A stretch of 22,344 nucleotides of DNA from a virus. The translations under genes were made by a program, and so were the position numbers. The DNA lies in IMG/VR virus record IMGVR_UViG_3300025306_000010, positions 1 through 22,344 of that record; one strand, given 5' to 3'. Below, in pieces: positions 14,823-22,344 of this stretch; positions within the stretch are counted from its first letter, which is position 1; each line of letters starts with the position of its first letter. The notes beneath the pieces were generated by a model that saw nothing but the letters and a program-made list of their open reading frames with translations, had not been told where the DNA came from and did no database searches.

Positions 14823-16862
14823 TTACAACGTCTGAATACCGTTCAGTCTGAGCAGTTGGGCAATCTCACGAGCCACTTCCATCGGACTCTTCGACCCGTC
14901 AATATTGAAAGTAATATTATTTCCACCCCCTCCGGATCCCCCCAGCGCCGCCATCGCATCCTGCTTGGTAAGGATGTAACCACCCCCAGACACGAACACT
15001 TCTGGAGTGCTGGATGCGCTCTCGTTCCACAAATAGGAATTAGGTTCAATCGGGCCGCCGGCCCCCATCCACTGGGCAGGATCCCCCAGACGTTGTGTCG
15101 TTCTCGGGGCGTCGGTGTAGTAATTGTCATAATGGTTTGTGGTGATATTGATCGCGGCTTCAGTCAGCTTTGGAATGCTCGCCAGATTCTGGGCGATATG
15201 CAACGATTCAAGGGCGGCTGCGTAGGCTTCGTCAGTGAGTAACCCAACGGCAAGTCGATAGTCCAAGACTTTTCTAATATCATCTTCGGTGAATGCGCCA
15301 TCAGCCGTCAGTTGTGCCTGCAGAAACCCCGCTATCATTTCGTTTGTGGCATCCTGAGCGGCTTTCTCTGCGACTCCAAGAGCCCCGCTCATCTCTTCCA
15401 CTTTCTCGCGGGCGTTTTTGATTTCTGCACTGCCTTCGGGCCACTTTGCTTTGATAAGCGCCAGCAGTTCTTGTTGTGCTATGGAAAGGTTATCCGAAGC
15501 CGTTTCTATATTCGTCACCCCGGTTTCATATTGCTTTGCAAAACTGATAATACTGGCGTATTCCTGCCCCGCTTGCTGCATCGCACTGTTCGTGTCGACT
15601 ATCGCTAACCCGAACATGTCATAAGAAACAGTAGCAGTATCTGTGGTTGCTACCACCGTAGAAAGTCGTTCGTTCATGTCACTTAATGCTTTATCAGTGG
15701 GCGGTAGGGTTTGGTAGAGTCGATCAAGCTCCGCCTGGTCATATATAATCGCGGCAGTGTAAACATCCCAAGCCGACCCCCCTTCAAGCGATGTCCCTCG
15801 TAAAGCCTCCAGACTTCCCTTATTAGCCGATAAGTTGTTAGTGAGCTTCGCTATACTTTCATTCGTTACTTCCACATTGGTCGAGTATCCAGCCTGCGCA
15901 AGTTCGACTACTTTCAACAATTCCTCATGTGTCACCAAATGACCATTTACCCATGTTAGCCCTAGCATATAATTATGGACTATATCAACTCCCGCCTTTT
16001 GTGCCTGCGTAACTGCATTGGTCTTGTCGGCGACGGTATAAAGCGCATTGGAAATCTTTGGCAGCAGCCCAGAATTTTCCATTAACGCAATCGAGGATGC
16101 ACCAAGGGCTTCTTTCACTTCGCCCCATGCTGTACCAACCGCTTTTGTCTGCCCGGCATACGTGCCCATTAAGGCAATAGCCGTCCCGCCATATCTTCGA
16201 GTCAGCTCATCCATTATCAAGACCAGGGCGCCCCCTGAATCTCCAGCCGCAATCTGCTCCCGTATCTGCGCCTTCAGCGCTGTGCTGAAAGCCCAGGTGC
16301 GCGGGATGACGCCGGTCTCCAGTACCCGTGCGATCTGGGTAGCGTTGCTGGATAAATCCCCGCCGAAGGCAGCCGACATATCCGCGGCAAGGGTGACGAC
16401 CGCCTCCATTTTGTCGGTCGGCAAACTTTCAAACTTATTGATGGCCGTAAAAGCCGCCTTGATTGATTCGTCGTCAAAGTTGGTGGTTTTCATCAGGGCG
16501 TCGGCAAACATACCAATCTGGGCGGAGCTTATCTCGGCTCCCCGTCCAGTGGACAGTAATGACTGCGCCAGTAAAACCTCAGCTGTCTCAGCCTCTGCCG
16601 CTGAACTGACTATATCCCCCATTAATTTATAGGCGGCCATCCCCGCCCCAACCAGAGACGTGAATCCAATCACGCTGCCGACCAAGGACGTGGTCAGACT
16701 CTTCATCTGCCCGTCCAGGCTACTGGTGGCAGCCCCTGTCGCCGGCAGAGTGTTTTTGGCAAGGCCGTCCAGGGCGCCGCTCGTTTTCTCCAGAGCGGCG
16801 TCAGCCTGGGAGCTGTCAAATAACATTCGACCTACAACGTCAAAAACACTCTCGTCGCCCAT
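14823..16862 (-). CDS. Tail tape measure protein
   Basis: This 679-residue protein starts at ATG 16862-16860, preceded by AAGAAGGAAG and located 4 bases after the frameshifted chaperone's stop. The longer in-frame start (16898) lies inside the chaperone extension. N-terminal SVFDVVGRMLFDSSQADAALEKTSGALDGL is the usual tape-measure start. A Gly/Ala-rich hydrophobic helix (VGSVIGFTSLVGAGMAAYKLMGD) follows near residues 50-75, then long helical stretches with many Ala/Glu/Lys residues. The C-terminus ends near a Gly-rich segment (GGSGGGGNNITFNIDGS). Length suggests a tail of roughly 100 nm, by the usual 0.15 nm per residue. Confidence 0.8.
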   Translation of the reverse strand: MGDESVFDVVGRMLFDSSQADAALEKTSGALDGLAKNTLPATGAATSSLDGQMKSLTTSLVGSVIGFTSLVGAGMAAYKLMGDIVSSAAEAETAEVLLAQSLLSTGRGAEISSAQIGMFADALMKTTNFDDESIKAAFTAINKFESLPTDKMEAVVTLAADMSAAFGGDLSSNATQIARVLETGVIPRTWAFSTALKAQIREQIAAGDSGGALVLIMDELTRRYGGTAIALMGTYAGQTKAVGTAWGEVKEALGASSIALMENSGLLPKISNALYTVADKTNAVTQAQKAGVDIVHNYMLGLTWVNGHLVTHEELLKVVELAQAGYSTNVEVTNESIAKLTNNLSANKGSLEALRGTSLEGGSAWDVYTAAIIYDQAELDRLYQTLPPTDKALSDMNERLSTVVATTDTATVSYDMFGLAIVDTNSAMQQAGQEYASIISFAKQYETGVTNIETASDNLSIAQQELLALIKAKWPEGSAEIKNAREKVEEMSGALGVAEKAAQDATNEMIAGFLQAQLTADGAFTEDDIRKVLDYRLAVGLLTDEAYAAALESLHIAQNLASIPKLTEAAINITTNHYDNYYTDAPRTTQRLGDPAQWMGAGGPIEPNSYLWNESASSTPEVFVSGGGYILTKQDAMAALGGSGGGGNNITFNIDGSKSPMEVAREIAQLLRLNGIQTL

Positions 16863-16866
16863 CGTT

Positions 16867-17399
16867 TTACTTCCTTCTTGGGCGCCTTGCCAGGGCAATT
16901 TCGAAGGATATGATCTTTTGAATATCCTCGATTTCCACTGGCAAACTCACTCCGTAATTGCTCCAGAGCAGGCGCCTCAAGAAAATTGTATATGCCCAGT
17001 CCGGTAGATCGTCGCTCAAGCCTTGGGCGTACTTTCCAAGGTCTCTACCGGACGGATCGGGTTTTTTGGCAGCAACTCCACAAAGGCATTAAGAATGGCA
17101 ATGCCATCCCAGACAGAAAGTTTCTTGAAGCCATCGATAGTCGTGCCCGTCATTGAAGAAAGCAACGGGTATACACTTGCCATTGTCGCGTCAGATAATT
17201 CGCTCATCAGCCCGATGATGTTGGCGCCGTCTTTATTCCCGGCGCTGCGTAGCGCACGGAATAACACCGGCATGGCAGGCACGGCACTGAGATAAAAGGG
17301 GAGGTCACTTACCTGGGGCTCATGCACAAAGATCTTCGTTTTGCCATCAGACAAAGTAACCTCTATTGCCCTTTGTTTAACTTCTTCAGTTTCCGACAT
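16867..17399 (-). CDS. Tail assembly chaperone, -1 frameshift extended form (gpGT-like)
   Basis: The -1 frame after codon 113 (AAC, 17063-17061) is open to TAA 16869-16867. It adds 64 residues containing DLGKYAQGLSDDLPDWAYT, then LPVEIEDIQKIISFEIALARR, a plausible protein with no shadow-like composition. The total is about 177 residues. The slippery site is A AAA AAC (plus 17061-17067), with zero-frame codons CCA AAA AAC, exactly the phase a -1 slip needs. The tape-measure start follows 4 bases after its stop. This is the conserved arrangement of siphovirus G/GT chaperones. Confidence 0.85.
17016..17399 (-). CDS. Tail assembly chaperone (short form, gpG-like)
   Basis: This 127-residue protein starts at ATG 17399. 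It sits between the tail tube and the tape measure, the fixed position of tail chaperones, and its sequence (IEVTLSDGKTKIFVHEPQVSDLPFYLSAVPAMP then a helical part) suits the family. It ends LESTPKA-stop. A slippery heptamer lies near its 3' end, so most ribosomes should make this form and some the longer one. It coats the tape measure during tail building and is not in the mature virion. Confidence 0.8.
   Translation of the reverse strand: MSETEEVKQRAIEVTLSDGKTKIFVHEPQVSDLPFYLSAVPAMPVLFRALRSAGNKDGANIIGLMSELSDATMASVYPLLSSMTGTTIDGFKKLSVWDGIAILNAFVELLPKNPIRPVETLESTPKA
17061..17067 (-). promoter_or_regulatory. Programmed -1 ribosomal frameshift site (A AAA AAC)
   Basis: On the coding strand the heptamer AAAAAAC spans zero-frame codons xxA AAA AAC, a classic -1 slippery sequence followed by CCC. 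Both tRNAs can re-pair one base back. The -1 frame beyond is open for 64 codons. Confidence 0.85.
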
Positions 17400-17424
17400 C
17401 TTGTCTCTCCTATTCGGTTTGTGC

Positions 17425-17619
17425 TTACTGGTTTTCAGCTTCGCCTTGATGCTGCTCTCCCTTTACTTTCTTTCCAGCCTCTTTAAGCGGAGCATAGACG
17501 CTCATCTTGACCGCTGCGGCAAGCAGGATTTTCTGCTCATCGTTGAGGTCTTTATCATCCAGGTCGCCAATTGGCAACCCTTGATAATAATGATCGGTCA
17601 GTACATGGATATACTTCAC
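17425..17619 (-). CDS. Small tail-region protein of unknown function
   Basis: This 64-residue protein starts at GTG 17619-17617, with AAAGGTGG upstream. It reads YIHVLTDHYYQGLPIGDLDD, then a helical LNDEQKILLAAAVKMSVYAP, then a Lys/Glu/Gln-rich tail (KEAGKKVKGEQHQGEAENQ). No family is recognised. It lies between the tail tube and the chaperone and is probably co-expressed with them. Confidence 0.55.
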   Translation of the reverse strand: MKYIHVLTDHYYQGLPIGDLDDKDLNDEQKILLAAAVKMSVYAPLKEAGKKVKGEQHQGEAENQ

Positions 17620-17634
17620 AATAGACCACCTTTT

Positions 17635-18846
17635 CTACGGGAGCGCCAGGATAGCATTGGTGACGAGGATCTTCATGTCGTTGACCAGGGTGGCAGCATC
17701 GTACTGGCCTTCGAGCTTGACCGTGATGTACTGGGCGCCATTCTTGTCTGGATAGAAGCTGATGTCATCAGCCAGGACACCGACAAAGTCGATCTCGGCG
17801 ATCTTGGCTGCGCTGGTGCTTTTGAGCTGGACGGCTACCCCGGTATTGCCAAAGAAGTTTGTCTGAACCAGGGCGCGCACATAACTGTTGTAAAGCAGGT
17901 CCAACGTCAAGACCGGCTTCATGCGCTCAAAGGTGTAAATGGTCGGATAGAGCTGGCCGCCAGTGTACTGGGGTTTGATACCCGTTTCGATGTCCAGGTC
18001 AAACTTCAGCAGCGTGCCTGGCAGATCGGTGGTGCCCATCACAGTGCCCTTCGGATCAATGGCACATGCGGTTGTACCCATAAGGATGGCTTCGACAGTC
18101 CGATCGGCGATGCTCTTGGTGATGGCCTTGCTGGTCGTACCGGTGGCCGCACCAATAATTGTACCGACAGCTCCTGTGATGGTGAAGATATAATCATCAA
18201 TCCGCACTACCGGCCAGGTGCCATTGGCATTTGTGTTGAGCAGGTGCCCTTCGATAAAGACAGTGTCCCCGGTTACCAGCCCATGTTCTGTGGAAGTGGT
18301 GATCTGGATCGGCGTGGCGAAAGTGGAGCTGGCAATGGGCGCCAGGGTTGGGAAGCTCAGGGATTTGAAAAAGCCTGAGAAGTCCAAATCCCACCATTTT
18401 TCTGCTTCGGCTGAGATCTTCACTTTGTTGAAGATGGCACCGTGAGCAAAGATGGATCCGTTGTTGTACCCATATTCGATGGTGTACGATTGTGGTACGA
18501 AGACGGCGGTAGTGGGAGCCACATAGGTTCTGAGATACGGAGGGCCGGCACTGGGGGCAACCATGCCAAGCGCAGACTCCAGAATGATAGGCAGGTCTTC
18601 GTAGGTGGCAAATCCTTTCATGGTAAGCTCGCCACCAGATTTGACAATTGCAGCGTAGAAGTTATTTTGCAGACTGCCCCTCTGCTCCACGAACAGGTTA
18701 GGTTTGTAGTACGGCTTGATGGCCGGATTCGGATCCACTCCCATCCAGGCCGCCGTTGCATAACCCTTTGTACCCCAGACGGTTTCCTTAAATGCTTGTA
18801 CTCTCTTCAGAGCACTGGTCAGGGGGTTAATAATTGATACAGGCAT
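17635..18846 (-). CDS. Major tail tube protein with inserted domain
   Basis: This 403-residue protein starts at ATG 18846, with AAGGTG upstream. N-terminal RVQAFKETVWGTKGYATAAWMG and SGGELTMKGFATYEDLPIILESALG resemble phage tail tube proteins (as does the C-terminal YDAATLVNDMKILVTN). Residues about 200-250 hold an extra segment (STEHGLVTGDTVFIEGHLLN, TNANGTWPVVRIDDYIFTITG), a β-sandwich-like module common as an insertion in phage structural proteins, likely exposed on the tail surface. Its place before the chaperone and tape measure supports the call. Confidence 0.75.
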   Translation of the reverse strand: MPVSIINPLTSALKRVQAFKETVWGTKGYATAAWMGVDPNPAIKPYYKPNLFVEQRGSLQNNFYAAIVKSGGELTMKGFATYEDLPIILESALGMVAPSAGPPYLRTYVAPTTAVFVPQSYTIEYGYNNGSIFAHGAIFNKVKISAEAEKWWDLDFSGFFKSLSFPTLAPIASSTFATPIQITTSTEHGLVTGDTVFIEGHLLNTNANGTWPVVRIDDYIFTITGAVGTIIGAATGTTSKAITKSIADRTVEAILMGTTACAIDPKGTVMGTTDLPGTLLKFDLDIETGIKPQYTGGQLYPTIYTFERMKPVLTLDLLYNSYVRALVQTNFFGNTGVAVQLKSTSAAKIAEIDFVGVLADDISFYPDKNGAQYITVKLEGQYDAATLVNDMKILVTNAILALP

Positions 18847-18854
18847 GGTACACC

Positions 18855-19412
18855 TTATCCTTTCATCGGCTGGGCGTAACGCTCACGCACAGTAAGGGAA
18901 AATTCTATAGCCAGGTAAGTGACATCGTTCATTTCGATATCGCGCATCTTCCAGGCTTTGATCTTAGCGTCAACGACGCTGGGTATATCGACGGCAAAAG
19001 TGGTCGGGTGGGACAGCTTCAGGTGCATGGCAAAGGTGGCGTAGACCGTATCCACCCAGAGAGCCGTGTCCCAGATTCCCCACTTCAGATCTGCGTGTCC
19101 TTCTCTTCGCTCCACACACAAGAGCATGTCAAACTGGGAGTCGCGTGCTTGCTGCCCAGTCCCAGAAGGGGGATTGCTCCCTGCAGCTCCGATGTCACTG
19201 ATGCCTTGTTTTATCTCGTTCACAAAGAACGGGCACAAGGCACTGGACGTTGTGCTGGGGTGGAAGGGCTCGGCATGTATAACGCCAGGGCGATCCATCC
19301 CAGGGACAGTGATAGTCATCTGCAGCTCAGCCAGGCGCCTGGCAATATCCACCAGGGTGCTGATACCGGCAGGGAGTAACTGATTTCCTGGCAACAGGGT
19401 TGGATCGCTCAC
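18855..19412 (-). CDS. Head-tail joining / tail completion protein
   Basis: This 185-residue protein starts at GTG 19412-19410, overlapping the previous stop (GTGA) with GAGGGG upstream. The TTG at 19430 is possible but inside the previous gene. The N-terminal half is helical (PAGISTLVDIARRLAELQMTITVPGMDR). The C-terminal half is β-rich (WVDTVYATFAMHLKLSHP, EFSLTVRERYAQP). Position between connector and tail tube is that of the tail terminator or joining protein. Confidence 0.6.
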   Translation of the reverse strand: MSDPTLLPGNQLLPAGISTLVDIARRLAELQMTITVPGMDRPGVIHAEPFHPSTTSSALCPFFVNEIKQGISDIGAAGSNPPSGTGQQARDSQFDMLLCVERREGHADLKWGIWDTALWVDTVYATFAMHLKLSHPTTFAVDIPSVVDAKIKAWKMRDIEMNDVTYLAIEFSLTVRERYAQPMKG

Positions 19413-20053
19413 GACCCACCCCTCGACCAAAATATAGAGTCGGCTTTAATGTCAGGCGGGATGGAAAGCGGAATGTCGACAAGTCCCAGCAGCGGGTTCT
19501 TGACGATCCCCAGCGGGGCTTCCCTGGTCAACTTCCACACCCACCAGGCCAACCGTGCGATATGCGCCTTCAGCGCATCCGGGGTGGTGACATAGCCGGC
19601 GGTGTAAGTCCACTTGGCATAGAGCTGTCCAACAGAAGCACACATCAGCGGGGGAGTTGGTTTGATGAGCACATCCCATGAATTGGGTCGGGGGGGGGTT
19701 GTTGCAGCTGGCAGCAGGATCCCATTTGTGGCGTCCCAGGTGATGTCTGTCCAGACACTCTCACCAAAAAACACGTTCATGGTCTTGACGGCAGTGACGG
19801 CAGTGACCGGCCCGCCTTCGAGAGCGGTCAGCCGCATCCATCCGTTACTATCCACGAAGACAATGGACGGAGCGACCAGGATATAAGTCTGCTGGTCGAA
19901 GCGACAGCCGCAGAGCTGCTCCCATTGTGCCTCAGCTCGGGCAATAGCCTTGCCCATCTCTGAGTCGTTTGGCAGATTGGTACTGGGGTCGATGTCCAGA
20001 CCCCACCCCTTCAGCTCTGCAAGAGTGAGATAGCGCCCGTCACCAGTTGCCAC
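19409..20053 (-). CDS. Head-tail connector (adaptor) protein
   Basis: This 214-residue protein starts at GTG 20053-20051, with AAGGGA upstream. It begins RYLTLAELKGWGLDI and MGKAIARAEAQWEQLCGCRFD, the helical start of gp6-like phage connectors. It continues with YILVAPSIVFVDSNGWMRL and a C-terminal helical part (ALKAHIARLAWWVWKLTREAP). It docks on the portal and bridges to the tail. The plus strand has a run of seven G (19690-19696) within it, but the frame is intact. Confidence 0.7.
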   Translation of the reverse strand: MATGDGRYLTLAELKGWGLDIDPSTNLPNDSEMGKAIARAEAQWEQLCGCRFDQQTYILVAPSIVFVDSNGWMRLTALEGGPVTAVTAVKTMNVFFGESVWTDITWDATNGILLPAATTPPRPNSWDVLIKPTPPLMCASVGQLYAKWTYTAGYVTTPDALKAHIARLAWWVWKLTREAPLGIVKNPLLGLVDIPLSIPPDIKADSIFWSRGGS

Positions 20054-20056
20054 GGC

Positions 20057-20404
20057 TTATCCCTTTTTGGTTTCCTTCTTTACGGGGATCTTTTTCGCCG
20101 GGACGGTTTTCTTCTCAGAACGTCCTACGGGCATTTTTGCAGGTGTCGGCTGAATGGGTGAGCTACTTTCAACCAAGAACGCCTCAACTGCCTGTTTCGA
20201 GGCCTTTTTGACCCAATTGGTGATACCAAGTTGCTTCTCGGTGAAGTAAGTCCCGTCGTTAAGATTGGCAGGATCATAGAGAGTGACCAGGCAGTGGTCG
20301 CTTGGCATGACCCTCACCGACGTGACAGCCCATGTCTTGGGTGACCCATCAAACTGGATCAGATCATCAGGTCCGAGCTTTTTTACGTCTTCGAATTTAA
20401 TCAT
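20057..20404 (-). CDS. Small Lys-rich-tailed protein of unknown function
   Basis: This 115-residue protein starts at ATG 20404-20402, with AAAGGAA upstream; longer starts cross the hairpin and are rejected. Residues 1-75 form a compact β-rich domain (DLIQFDGSPKTWAVTSVRVMPSDHCLVTLYDP). The C-terminus is a Pro/Lys-rich tail (AKMPVGRSEKKTVPAKKIP). It lies just after the capsid gene and may be a head-associated or decoration protein. No family is recognised. Confidence 0.6.
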   Translation of the reverse strand: MIKFEDVKKLGPDDLIQFDGSPKTWAVTSVRVMPSDHCLVTLYDPANLNDGTYFTEKQLGITNWVKKASKQAVEAFLVESSSPIQPTPAKMPVGRSEKKTVPAKKIPVKKETKKG

Positions 20405-20422
20405 TGGAAATTCCTTTCCACA

Positions 20423-20452
20423 GCCCTGGTGGCGTGGGCACACCACCAGGGC
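20423..20452 (-). promoter_or_regulatory. Hairpin between capsid gene and next gene
   Basis: A perfect 10-bp inverted repeat, GCCCTGGTGG (20423-20432) and CCACCAGGGC (20443-20452), with a 10-base loop. It has no following U run, so it is more likely a leaky terminator, processing site or 3' stabiliser that lets the capsid mRNA be more abundant than downstream genes. Confidence 0.55.
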
Positions 20453-20504
20453 AAAGGAGAGACGGTCAAGCGGCCGCGGAGGTCACGGCTGCGAGAACCT
20501 AAAG

Positions 20505-22022
20505 TTACACAACCCGGATGCCGGAGATGGAAGCCTGGGCAAGAGGGTGGTAGCACTTCAGCGTCTGAATGTCAAAGACGGTGAAGGGGAAGCTGACTTG
20601 CGCACGTCCAAGCTCGAAGTAGGTGTAGGGGACCTGCACGTCCAAAGCAAAAGCCTTGCCTTTGCGGGCGTAGGCGTAGGGGATGTTCTCGGAGAGGAAC
20701 AGGATTTTCCCATCTTCCATGTAGGGGTGAGCCCACAGGTCGATGTTCTGTTGCTGGCCGGCCATCGAGCTGGCAAACTTGTTGGTGTATCCGCCGATAT
20801 ACAGGCCACCAACAATGTTGCCCTGCTCTTGCTGATTGAAGTTGAAGTGCCACATCGCGCCAGTGTTCATGCTGGCGAGGATGTTGCCGATGTGGGTGAC
20901 GGTGGCGGAGCTGGCAACCATCAGCGATGGGCTGGTGTGCCATACTTTCCAGAGCGACTGCAGGATCGAGTCGATCTCGGCAATGCCAGTACCTGCAGCG
21001 GTCAGGTAGGCGCCGTCTTGGTCGATGCCGATCTTGGTGCCCAGAGCCTGACCATACATAGTCGGCTTCTCGCACCAGTTGATGATTCCGTCAAAGATCA
21101 GGGCATTGGCGGACACATCGGCGACGGGCGGAACCGGCGCCGTGTTGACGCCGACGGCGATGATCTGGATATGATTGACCGTGACGTAAGTCTGACCAGT
21201 CGGTACAACGATCGCCGTTCCGAAGGCAGTCAGGTTACCAGTCTTGTAGCGCAGACTGGTGACGGGCACCAGATACCAAGCACCGGAGGTGGCGGTATCT
21301 TCGCAGTAGACCTTGTAGCCCACTGCTCCAGGCACAACCGGCCAGCTCACGTCCAAGAAGTCGCAGTCGCCACCAGGAACGACGACGGTGATCGAAGCAC
21401 TTGGCAGGCTTTCGCCCAAAGTGCTGTTTGCTACAGCGTTGGCGATGGCGCCTTGCTGGGTGATGGCCGTCACTTTGAAGTGCCAGTTGCCAGCCGCAAA
21501 GGTGTTGACTGCAGTGGCGGTGGAGGGCGACCCAACAGGGACGGGCGGGGTCAGGGCAACGGAGTTGCCTGACAGAACGTTCAGTTCATCGTGTTTGATG
21601 AGCGTGCTCAGGGCGATGGAAGTTTCGATGGCAAGGGCGTCATCGTAGCCCTGGGATTGCACCACCGCCTGGAAGGTCGGGTCACCGCGTACCGGCTGGT
21701 AGCGGTAGTTTGCAGCGACGGTCACGGCCAGCGGTGTGGTGTTCGCACCGACGGCAGCTTCGGCTGCTCCCTGGTTGGTGGCAAAGGCATAAGCTCCGAA
21801 GCCAATCTGCATCCGCCACTGAGCGGTCGTGGCGCCGATGGCTGGCTTGTCAACCGAAACACGGTTGCGCAGGCCGGCGAAGAATGGCAGGAGCAAGGCC
21901 GCTTTGGATTCGAGGTTGATACCGACGAACCCGGAGGCGGAGGTCAAAGTTTTCTGCAGCTCACCAGGGAGTTGAGATCCCATTGTGAGTGCTTCGAGGT
22001 TGGCGAGATCTGGGATAATCAT
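20505..22022 (-). CDS. Major capsid protein (HK97-type) with Ig/Fn3-like insertion
   Basis: This 505-residue protein starts at ATG 22022, with AAAGGAAA upstream. N-terminal GFVGINLESKAALLLPFFAGLRNRVS and ATTAQWRMQIGF, then long helices, and the C-terminal QQNIDLWAHPYMEDGKILFLS fit a capsid shell protein. Residues about 155-275 form a β-rich insertion with an Fn3-like look (NWHFKVTAITQQG, GAVGYKVYCEDTATSGAWYLVP), likely displayed outside the shell. It is preceded by a scaffold or protease C-terminus and followed by connectors, as expected for the head module. Confidence 0.75.
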   Translation of the reverse strand: MIIPDLANLEALTMGSQLPGELQKTLTSASGFVGINLESKAALLLPFFAGLRNRVSVDKPAIGATTAQWRMQIGFGAYAFATNQGAAEAAVGANTTPLAVTVAANYRYQPVRGDPTFQAVVQSQGYDDALAIETSIALSTLIKHDELNVLSGNSVALTPPVPVGSPSTATAVNTFAAGNWHFKVTAITQQGAIANAVANSTLGESLPSASITVVVPGGDCDFLDVSWPVVPGAVGYKVYCEDTATSGAWYLVPVTSLRYKTGNLTAFGTAIVVPTGQTYVTVNHIQIIAVGVNTAPVPPVADVSANALIFDGIINWCEKPTMYGQALGTKIGIDQDGAYLTAAGTGIAEIDSILQSLWKVWHTSPSLMVASSATVTHIGNILASMNTGAMWHFNFNQQEQGNIVGGLYIGGYTNKFASSMAGQQQNIDLWAHPYMEDGKILFLSENIPYAYARKGKAFALDVQVPYTYFELGRAQVSFPFTVFDIQTLKCYHPLAQASISGIRVV

Positions 22023-22078
22023 GGTAGCGTTTCCTTTTCTTAGATCAATAGGTTACAGATGAGAGTCCGTCTTCTGGG

Positions 22079-22344
22079 TTACAGGGGCGGATTGTAGATC
22101 TGGTGGCTGCGGACACTGATGCGCCCGTCGTCAACCAGGGCTTTGATGAACAGCTCTTGGGCTGCGTTCTGAAGCTGGGCTGGTGTCTTGCCGGTCTTCT
22201 CAATGGCCTTTTTCAGACCAGTGATCGGATCGGAGGTCAGCATCTTCGCCAGATCGCTATCATCGCTTCCGTTCCCGACAATGGCCTGGAGGTCACCGGC
22301 GGGCAGGTTCTTGGCGACTAGCCTCTCTTCCGGCGCTTTAATTT
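22079..22344 (-). CDS. C-terminal part of a head-module protein (probable scaffold or protease), cut by the window edge
   Basis: The minus-strand frame is open from the window edge to TAA 22081-22079, giving about 87 residues: APEERLVAKNLPAGDLQAIVG, then TGLKKAIEKTGKTPAQLQNA, ending SVRSHQIYNPPL. It lies just upstream of the capsid gene, where scaffolding proteins or prohead proteases usually sit. The start and full length are outside the window, so the function is by position only. Confidence 0.6.
   Translation of the reverse strand, partial: IKAPEERLVAKNLPAGDLQAIVGNGSDDSDLAKMLTSDPITGLKKAIEKTGKTPAQLQNAAQELFIKALVDDGRISVRSHQIYNPPL

Noticed and set aside
17341-18378. Long plus-strand frame opposite the tail tube
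   Set aside because: Antisense to clear tail genes, without a ribosome binding site or recognisable protein.
19690-19696. Run of seven G as a frameshift site
   Set aside because: The connector frame runs through it intact and no alternative frame continues usefully.
20283-21572. Long plus-strand frame opposite the capsid
   Set aside because: Shadow of the capsid gene: no binding site, Gly/Asp/Arg-rich composition and no family.
1-22344. CRISPR array, tRNA or insertion sequence
   Set aside because: No regularly spaced repeats with spacers, cloverleaf or transposase were seen on either strand.

Overview
The window is a piece of a double-stranded DNA tailed phage (or prophage) genome with a long non-contractile tail (siphovirus-like). 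It holds a major capsid protein, head-tail joining proteins, a tail tube, a tail chaperone with a -1 frameshift, a tape measure, a tail hub, tail-tip or fibre proteins and a lysis cassette. The host cannot be fixed from this sequence. The secreted PT-rich anchored protein at 7614-8522 has the Thr/Pro linkers common in Chloroflexota (Anaerolineae), so a Chloroflexota-type host is a weak guess. No integrase, tRNA, rRNA, insertion sequence or CRISPR array was seen.

Layout. Bases 1-6109 are read rightward. They hold a broken 5' gene, a terminator, a consensus promoter (551-579), then a tightly packed early/replication operon: DUF4326, a GIY-YIG/T5orf172 protein, a winged-helix replication-type protein carrying 21-bp-phased repeats inside its gene, a small protein, an amino-methyltransferase with seven SPP(Y/W/F) motifs, a C-terminally short C5-cytosine methyltransferase, a winged-helix protein and two unknowns. 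A strong hairpin terminator at 6112-6142 separates this from the convergent half. Bases 6161-22344 are read leftward. In transcription order they hold a probable scaffold/protease C-terminus (cut by the window edge), the capsid, head-tail connectors, tail tube, chaperone, tape measure, fibre-type proteins, the diversity-generating retroelement (DGR), hub, distal tail protein, secreted protein, endolysin and holin-like proteins.

The centrepiece is a complete DGR at about 11533-13424 in the order target gene with variable repeat (VR), avd, template repeat (TR), reverse transcriptase (RT). The TR and VR (117 bp each, 573 bp apart) differ at 12 positions, and every one is an adenine in the TR on the coding strand. 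None of the 93 non-adenine positions differs. The target is a formylglycine-generating-enzyme/C-type-lectin-like protein in the tail region, so the element should diversify host-receptor binding. Unusually, the TR lies in an open reading frame of 103 codons joined by ATGA overlaps to avd upstream and to the RT downstream. The RT is then joined the same way to two further genes.
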